Below are positions 60,483 to 64,000 of a stretch of DNA of 64,000 nucleotides, one piece after another. Position numbers and translations under genes: made by a program. A model generated the notes under the pieces. The model did no database searches. It was not told where the DNA came from and saw only the letters and a program-made list of their open reading frames with translations. Within the stretch, counting starts at the first letter, position 1, and every line of letters starts with the position of its first letter. Origin of the DNA: Streptomyces sp. ITFR-16 (GTDB taxonomy: Bacteria; Actinomycetota; Actinomycetes; Streptomycetales; Streptomycetaceae); NCBI RefSeq assembly GCF_031844705.1, contig NZ_CP134609.1, positions 4,402,001 through 4,466,000 of the forward strand, written 5' to 3'.

Positions 60483-63185
60483 TCAGACGCCGGTACGCGC
60501 CAACTCGGCCGGATCGGCAGGCGCGATCGGGTCGAACACCTCATCCAGCCCGTGGCCGGCCCCCGCGCCCTCGGTCAGCAGGTACGACTGGGCCTCGGCC
60601 ACATGGAAGTACATGCCGTGCAACTGGAGGGTGCCTTCGGCGAGCCGCCGCGCGACCGAGGGGTGGGCCCGCAGATGGTCGAGCTGCTGGACCACATTGG
60701 TGAGGCAGAGCTGCTCCACCGCGTCGGCGGGCAGCCGGCCGGAGATCCGGGGCCAGGCGTGCTGCCGGGAGGCCATCCGCTCCAGGCTGGGGAGCCCGTG
60801 CCGCAGCCAGCGCCACAGCGAGGTCTCCGGGGGGTCCGGTCTGGCCCCGAGCAGCGCGTTCATCGCGCCGCAGCCGGAGTGCCCGCAGATGGTGATGGAC
60901 TCGACGCCCAGCACGTCCACCCCGTACTCGATCGCGGCACCCACCGAATGGTCACCGTCCTCCGCGTCCGGCGGCGGCACCAGATTGCCGATGTTGCGCA
61001 CCGTGAAGAGGTCGCCCGGACCGCTCGCCGTGATCATGCTGGTCACCAGGCGGGAGTCCGCGCAGGTGATGAAGAGCTGCGAGGGGCGCTGGCCCTCCCT
61101 CGCCAGTCGCGCCAGCTCCTCGCGGACCAGCGGGGCCGTGTTCCGCTGGAAGGAGCTGAGCCCGCTGACCAGCCGATGGTTTCCGGCCGGTCGCGCGGCC
61201 GATGCCGGGGGGACGTCGACGGGACCGATGGGACCGACTGGTTCGGCGGGGTCGACGGGCGGGGAGGGCACGGGCGGCTCCGAGGTCAGGGCGTGGGTCC
61301 GCTCGAAGGCGTCTTCCGCGCCACCCCCGGCGGGCACGAGGGCGGTGAGGTCGATCGTGACCGGCGGGGTGAACGGCGTGCCGGCCTCCGCGCCCACAGG
61401 ACGGTCGGCAGCGCTCTCCGTGTGGGGCACATGCTCCGGCCGGTCGTGGCAGTGGTGGTTGCGCCAGGGGGTCCAGGGGCGGCAGCAGGAGTGCGCGGCG
61501 GAGGCCGGTTCGGCGATCCGGCCGCCCGACCGGCCGGCGAAGGCCACCTGTCCCCCGTGTGCGGCATGGGCGCTGCTCCAGTCCTGGATCATCTCGTACG
61601 CGGCGTGGTCCATGAAGAAGCCGTCGAGCTCGACCACCACGTCCGCGTCCTGAGGAAGCTGTCCCAGGGCCCGGCTGAGCCGCGGCACGGCCAGGAACGT
61701 CAACTGCCCTCGTACGACCACGAGATGCTGCCCGTTCCGCTCGGACACGGAGATGCGGGTGTGGGCCAGCCGGTGCAGGGCGACGGCCACCGCCACCGCG
61801 ATGCCGATCGCCACACCCTTCAGCACGCCGAAGAGCAGCACACCGGTGATCGTCGCGCCGTACACCAGGAACTCCCGGTGCTTATGGACGTTGCGGATGT
61901 GCGCGAAGCTGACCATCTTGATGCCGACCATCATCACGAGTGCGCCGAGCGCGGCCAGCGGGATCCACTCGAGCGCCGTGACGAGCAGACCGGTGGCGAG
62001 CAGAACCCAGACGCCGTGCAGCACCGTGGACGCCCGACTGGTTGCGCCGGCCCGTACGTTCGCCGAACTGCGCACGGCGCCGCCGGAGACCGCCAGCCCT
62101 CCCAGAAGGCCGGACACCATGTTGGCGATGCCCTGTGCACGTAGTTCACGGTCGAGGTCGGAGCGTCTGATCGGCGGCGCGGACGGCCCGGCCGGTCCTG
62201 AAGGACCGGAAGCCGGTGCGTCGTCCTCGGTGGCGCTTCCGTCCTCCTGCCGGTCGACGCGCTCGGCAGCCGGTCCGGCCGCCTGCTCGCGGTTCCGGTC
62301 GGCGGTCAGCTTGTCCACAGCGACGGCGGCGAGCAGGGACTCCAGGCTGGCCACCAGCATCATCGTGAATACGGCGGTGGCCAGGCCCAGCACGGGGCCC
62401 TGCGGCATCTCGGGCAGCGCGTGCGACCTCCAGGACGGCAGGTCGACCCGCGCGATCGACGGGGCGGCCGGCGCGGCCACCGCCGTGGCGAGGACGACGG
62501 CGGCCAGGGCCGCGGGGGCGCGGCGCAGGAACCGCCCGCCCCGCCCGGGGATCCGAGGCCACAGCACCAGAACCGCGATCGTGAGTGCGCCGATCAGCGG
62601 GGCGGCCGGTCCGACCCGCTCCAACTGTGCGGGCAGATGGAGGGCGTTGGAGACGGCGGAGCTCTGGGGCGATCCGCCGAGCACGATGTGCAGTTGGGCG
62701 AGGGCGATGGCCACCCCGATGCCGGCGAGCGTGCCGTGCACGATGGCGGGGCTGACGGCGAGCGCGCTGCGCGCGGTCCGCAGCGAGCCGAGGGCGAGTT
62801 GCAGAAGGCCCGCCCCGATGGTGATCGCGCAGGTGGTGCGCCAGCCGTAGATCTGGATCATCTCGGCTGTCACCACGGTCAGTCCGGCGGACGGGCCGGA
62901 GACCTGGAGCGGTGTGCCGCCGAGCAGTCCGGCGACGATGCCGCCCACCGCTGCGGAGATGAGGCCAGCTTCCAGCGGGGCGTCCATGGCGACGGCGAGG
63001 CCGAGCGACATGGGGACGGCGAGCAGAAAGACAGTGATCGATGCGGACACGTCGGCGCCCGCGATGCGGAATCGGCCGCCACGTCGTGGCGGTGGCGGAC
63101 TGTGCGGTCGCTTGACTCCCGACGAACGGGGAGGGCGCGAACTGCGGGATGAGTGGTCATGACGAGTGGGGACGCAGGCAGACAT
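60483..63185 (-). CDS. SulP transporter-STAS-beta carbonic anhydrase fusion
   Basis: A 900-residue protein from ATG 63185. About residues 40-450 form a SulP permease with ten or more membrane segments (DVSASITVFLLAVPMSLGLA, GLLGGTPLQVSGPSAGLTVV, and GLAVSGGAVRSSANVRAGA). A STAS domain follows (LVVVRGQLTFLAVPRLSRAL, VVVELDGFFMDHAAYEM). The last 220 residues are a beta-carbonic anhydrase, with zinc ligands in ITCADSR and ICGHSGCGAMNALLG. The tethered enzyme would interconvert CO2 and bicarbonate at the pore. Substrate is probably bicarbonate or another anion. Confidence 0.92.
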   Translation of the reverse strand: MSACVPTRHDHSSRSSRPPRSSGVKRPHSPPPPRRGGRFRIAGADVSASITVFLLAVPMSLGLAVAMDAPLEAGLISAAVGGIVAGLLGGTPLQVSGPSAGLTVVTAEMIQIYGWRTTCAITIGAGLLQLALGSLRTARSALAVSPAIVHGTLAGIGVAIALAQLHIVLGGSPQSSAVSNALHLPAQLERVGPAAPLIGALTIAVLVLWPRIPGRGGRFLRRAPAALAAVVLATAVAAPAAPSIARVDLPSWRSHALPEMPQGPVLGLATAVFTMMLVASLESLLAAVAVDKLTADRNREQAAGPAAERVDRQEDGSATEDDAPASGPSGPAGPSAPPIRRSDLDRELRAQGIANMVSGLLGGLAVSGGAVRSSANVRAGATSRASTVLHGVWVLLATGLLVTALEWIPLAALGALVMMVGIKMVSFAHIRNVHKHREFLVYGATITGVLLFGVLKGVAIGIAVAVAVALHRLAHTRISVSERNGQHLVVVRGQLTFLAVPRLSRALGQLPQDADVVVELDGFFMDHAAYEMIQDWSSAHAAHGGQVAFAGRSGGRIAEPASAAHSCCRPWTPWRNHHCHDRPEHVPHTESAADRPVGAEAGTPFTPPVTIDLTALVPAGGGAEDAFERTHALTSEPPVPSPPVDPAEPVGPIGPVDVPPASAARPAGNHRLVSGLSSFQRNTAPLVREELARLAREGQRPSQLFITCADSRLVTSMITASGPGDLFTVRNIGNLVPPPDAEDGDHSVGAAIEYGVDVLGVESITICGHSGCGAMNALLGARPDPPETSLWRWLRHGLPSLERMASRQHAWPRISGRLPADAVEQLCLTNVVQQLDHLRAHPSVARRLAEGTLQLHGMYFHVAEAQSYLLTEGAGAGHGLDEVFDPIAPADPAELARTGV

Positions 63186-63468
63186 GTTTTCCCGTCTCCT
63201 CCGGGGCAGCGCGGTCGCGGAACGTGGGACGCGGCCGTGGGTCACGGCGTGCAGCGGCGGGATATCTCAACTCTCGGCAAATAGATCGTAATGGAGAGTA
63301 AAGATATGTGTCCAGGATTAGGGGCAAATGGTCCATCTAGTCACCCGTTCCGGTGAATAGGCAGCTTTTCATTCGGCCTGTCGCTCTGATTTATGTGCAT
63401 TGCGTGCGAATTTGACCGCGCCGTGTCGGCAGTCCGGGCAAGTCAGCTGCAAGGAAGAGGGTGGGCGG

Positions 63469-64000
63469 ATGATGGCCGCCGCAAAGAGGATCGCCCTGGG
63501 CATCATGGCCCTCGCGCTGGTCGCGGGAATGGCCGGTTGCTCCGGGTCGGATTCCGGATCGAACGCCTCCGGTCCCGGTGCCGCGAACGGCGCCGCCGGT
63601 GCGAAGAAGAAGGCTCCCGAGGCGGCCCCCAAGAGCGTGTACCGCCTCATCGGTGACGGCTCCACCGCCTTCACGGGCGTCCAGCCCAAGCAGCCGGCGG
63701 TGCAGCGCCTGGCGCCGGGTCAGAAGCCGCCGCAGTTCGTGGTGTTCTCCTGGGACGGCGCGGGGGAGGACAGCCAGCGGCTCTTCTCCCACTTCCGCAC
63801 GGTGGGCAAGAAATACAACGCCAACATGACGTACTTCCTCAGCGGCGTGTACCTGCTGCCCGAGGCGAAGCGGACCCAGTACGACCCGCCGAAGCACAAC
63901 GCAGGCAGCTCCGACATCGGGTTCAACGACACCAAGGGCATCCGCGACACCCTGACCCAGCTCCGCGGTGCCTGGCAGGACGGCAATGAGATCGGCACCC
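63469..64000 (+). CDS. Lipoprotein with NodB-like polysaccharide deacetylase domain, partial
   Basis: The reading frame starts at ATG 63469 (GGAAGAGG upstream; ATG 63472 alternative) and runs off the right edge with 177 residues visible. ALGIMALALVAGMAGCSGSD is a lipoprotein signal with cysteine at the lipobox, and the following 30 residues are a Gly/Ser-rich linker. FVVFSWDGAGEDSQRLFSHF and NANMTYFLSGVYLLP resemble the N-terminal strand of NodB deacetylases, where the metal aspartate lies in the FSWDG segment. It is probably a cell-surface polysaccharide-modifying protein. Confidence 0.82.
   Translation, partial: MMAAAKRIALGIMALALVAGMAGCSGSDSGSNASGPGAANGAAGAKKKAPEAAPKSVYRLIGDGSTAFTGVQPKQPAVQRLAPGQKPPQFVVFSWDGAGEDSQRLFSHFRTVGKKYNANMTYFLSGVYLLPEAKRTQYDPPKHNAGSSDIGFNDTKGIRDTLTQLRGAWQDGNEIGT

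Overview
The window is high-GC actinobacterial DNA and almost certainly Streptomyces. Its right part (about 41-64 kb) holds a conserved Streptomyces chromosomal block: YqeY-like protein, class A penicillin-binding protein, WblA, two ArsA-like ATPases, DUF4177, RidA, NUDIX and metallo-beta-lactamase genes, a Crp-family regulator, endonuclease III, a MarP-like protease, NhaA and acetyl-CoA synthetase. The left part (1 to about 40.9 kb) is accessory and mosaic: defence genes, a cryptic biosynthetic cluster, an integrative element, insertion sequence debris and orphan nuclease genes. A tRNA-Pro(CGG) gene at 40999-41072 sits at the junction, a common type of island boundary.

Region by region. (1) 1-9.2 kb is a defence island. 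A leftward operon encodes a C5-cytosine methyltransferase, a Vsr-type endonuclease, a GHKL (MORC/Hsp90-like) ATPase, an Mrr-nuclease/superfamily 2 helicase fusion, an unknown protein and a sigma-region-4-like HTH protein. Several genes are joined by 4-base GTGA overlaps. Divergent from the methyltransferase are a frameshifted small gene and an Eco29kI-like GIY-YIG restriction endonuclease. (2) 9.6-24.8 kb looks like a cryptic biosynthetic cluster. Its tightly coupled leftward operon carries two glycosyltransferases, a RelA/SpoT-like HD protein, a NodU-type carbamoyltransferase, two radical SAM enzymes, a nucleotidyltransferase-fold protein, a degenerate 2-hydroxyacid dehydrogenase and a GHKL regulator. 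A rightward set carries a TPR regulator, a D-amino-acid oxidase, a NUDIX enzyme and a tyrosyl-tRNA synthetase. A glutamyl-tRNA synthetase closes the left flank. (3) About 26-36.4 kb is an integrative mobilizable element: DUF317 protein, relaxase and accessory protein, DUF2637 protein, DnaC-like loader, replication initiator, XRE regulator, excisionase and an unusual tyrosine integrase. It carries a duplicated operator-like module, a possible oriT hairpin and iteron-like repeats. (4) 36.7-40.9 kb holds a methionyl-tRNA synthetase, two tiny cysteine-rich proteins (one with a retroviral-type CCHC zinc knuckle) between two copies of the same IS end, and a nuclease/alkyltransferase-like fusion next to the tRNA.

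How the parts work together. In the defence island the methyltransferase probably marks self DNA, while the ATPase, helicase-nuclease, Vsr and possibly the GIY-YIG enzyme act on unmodified DNA. In the cluster the radical SAM, glycosyl and carbamoyl transfer enzymes suggest a decorated sugar-, nucleoside- or amino-acid-like product. The extra aminoacyl-tRNA synthetases could give self-resistance or supply aminoacyl-tRNA. In the core block, WblA and Crp are developmental and metabolic regulators, followed by envelope, redox, DNA repair and acetate genes. The window ends in a SulP transporter/carbonic anhydrase fusion and a truncated lipoprotein gene.

Start codons were chosen from Shine-Dalgarno sequences, coupling overlaps and family lengths; the alternatives are given in the entries. 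All functional names rest on motifs read by eye, with no database search.
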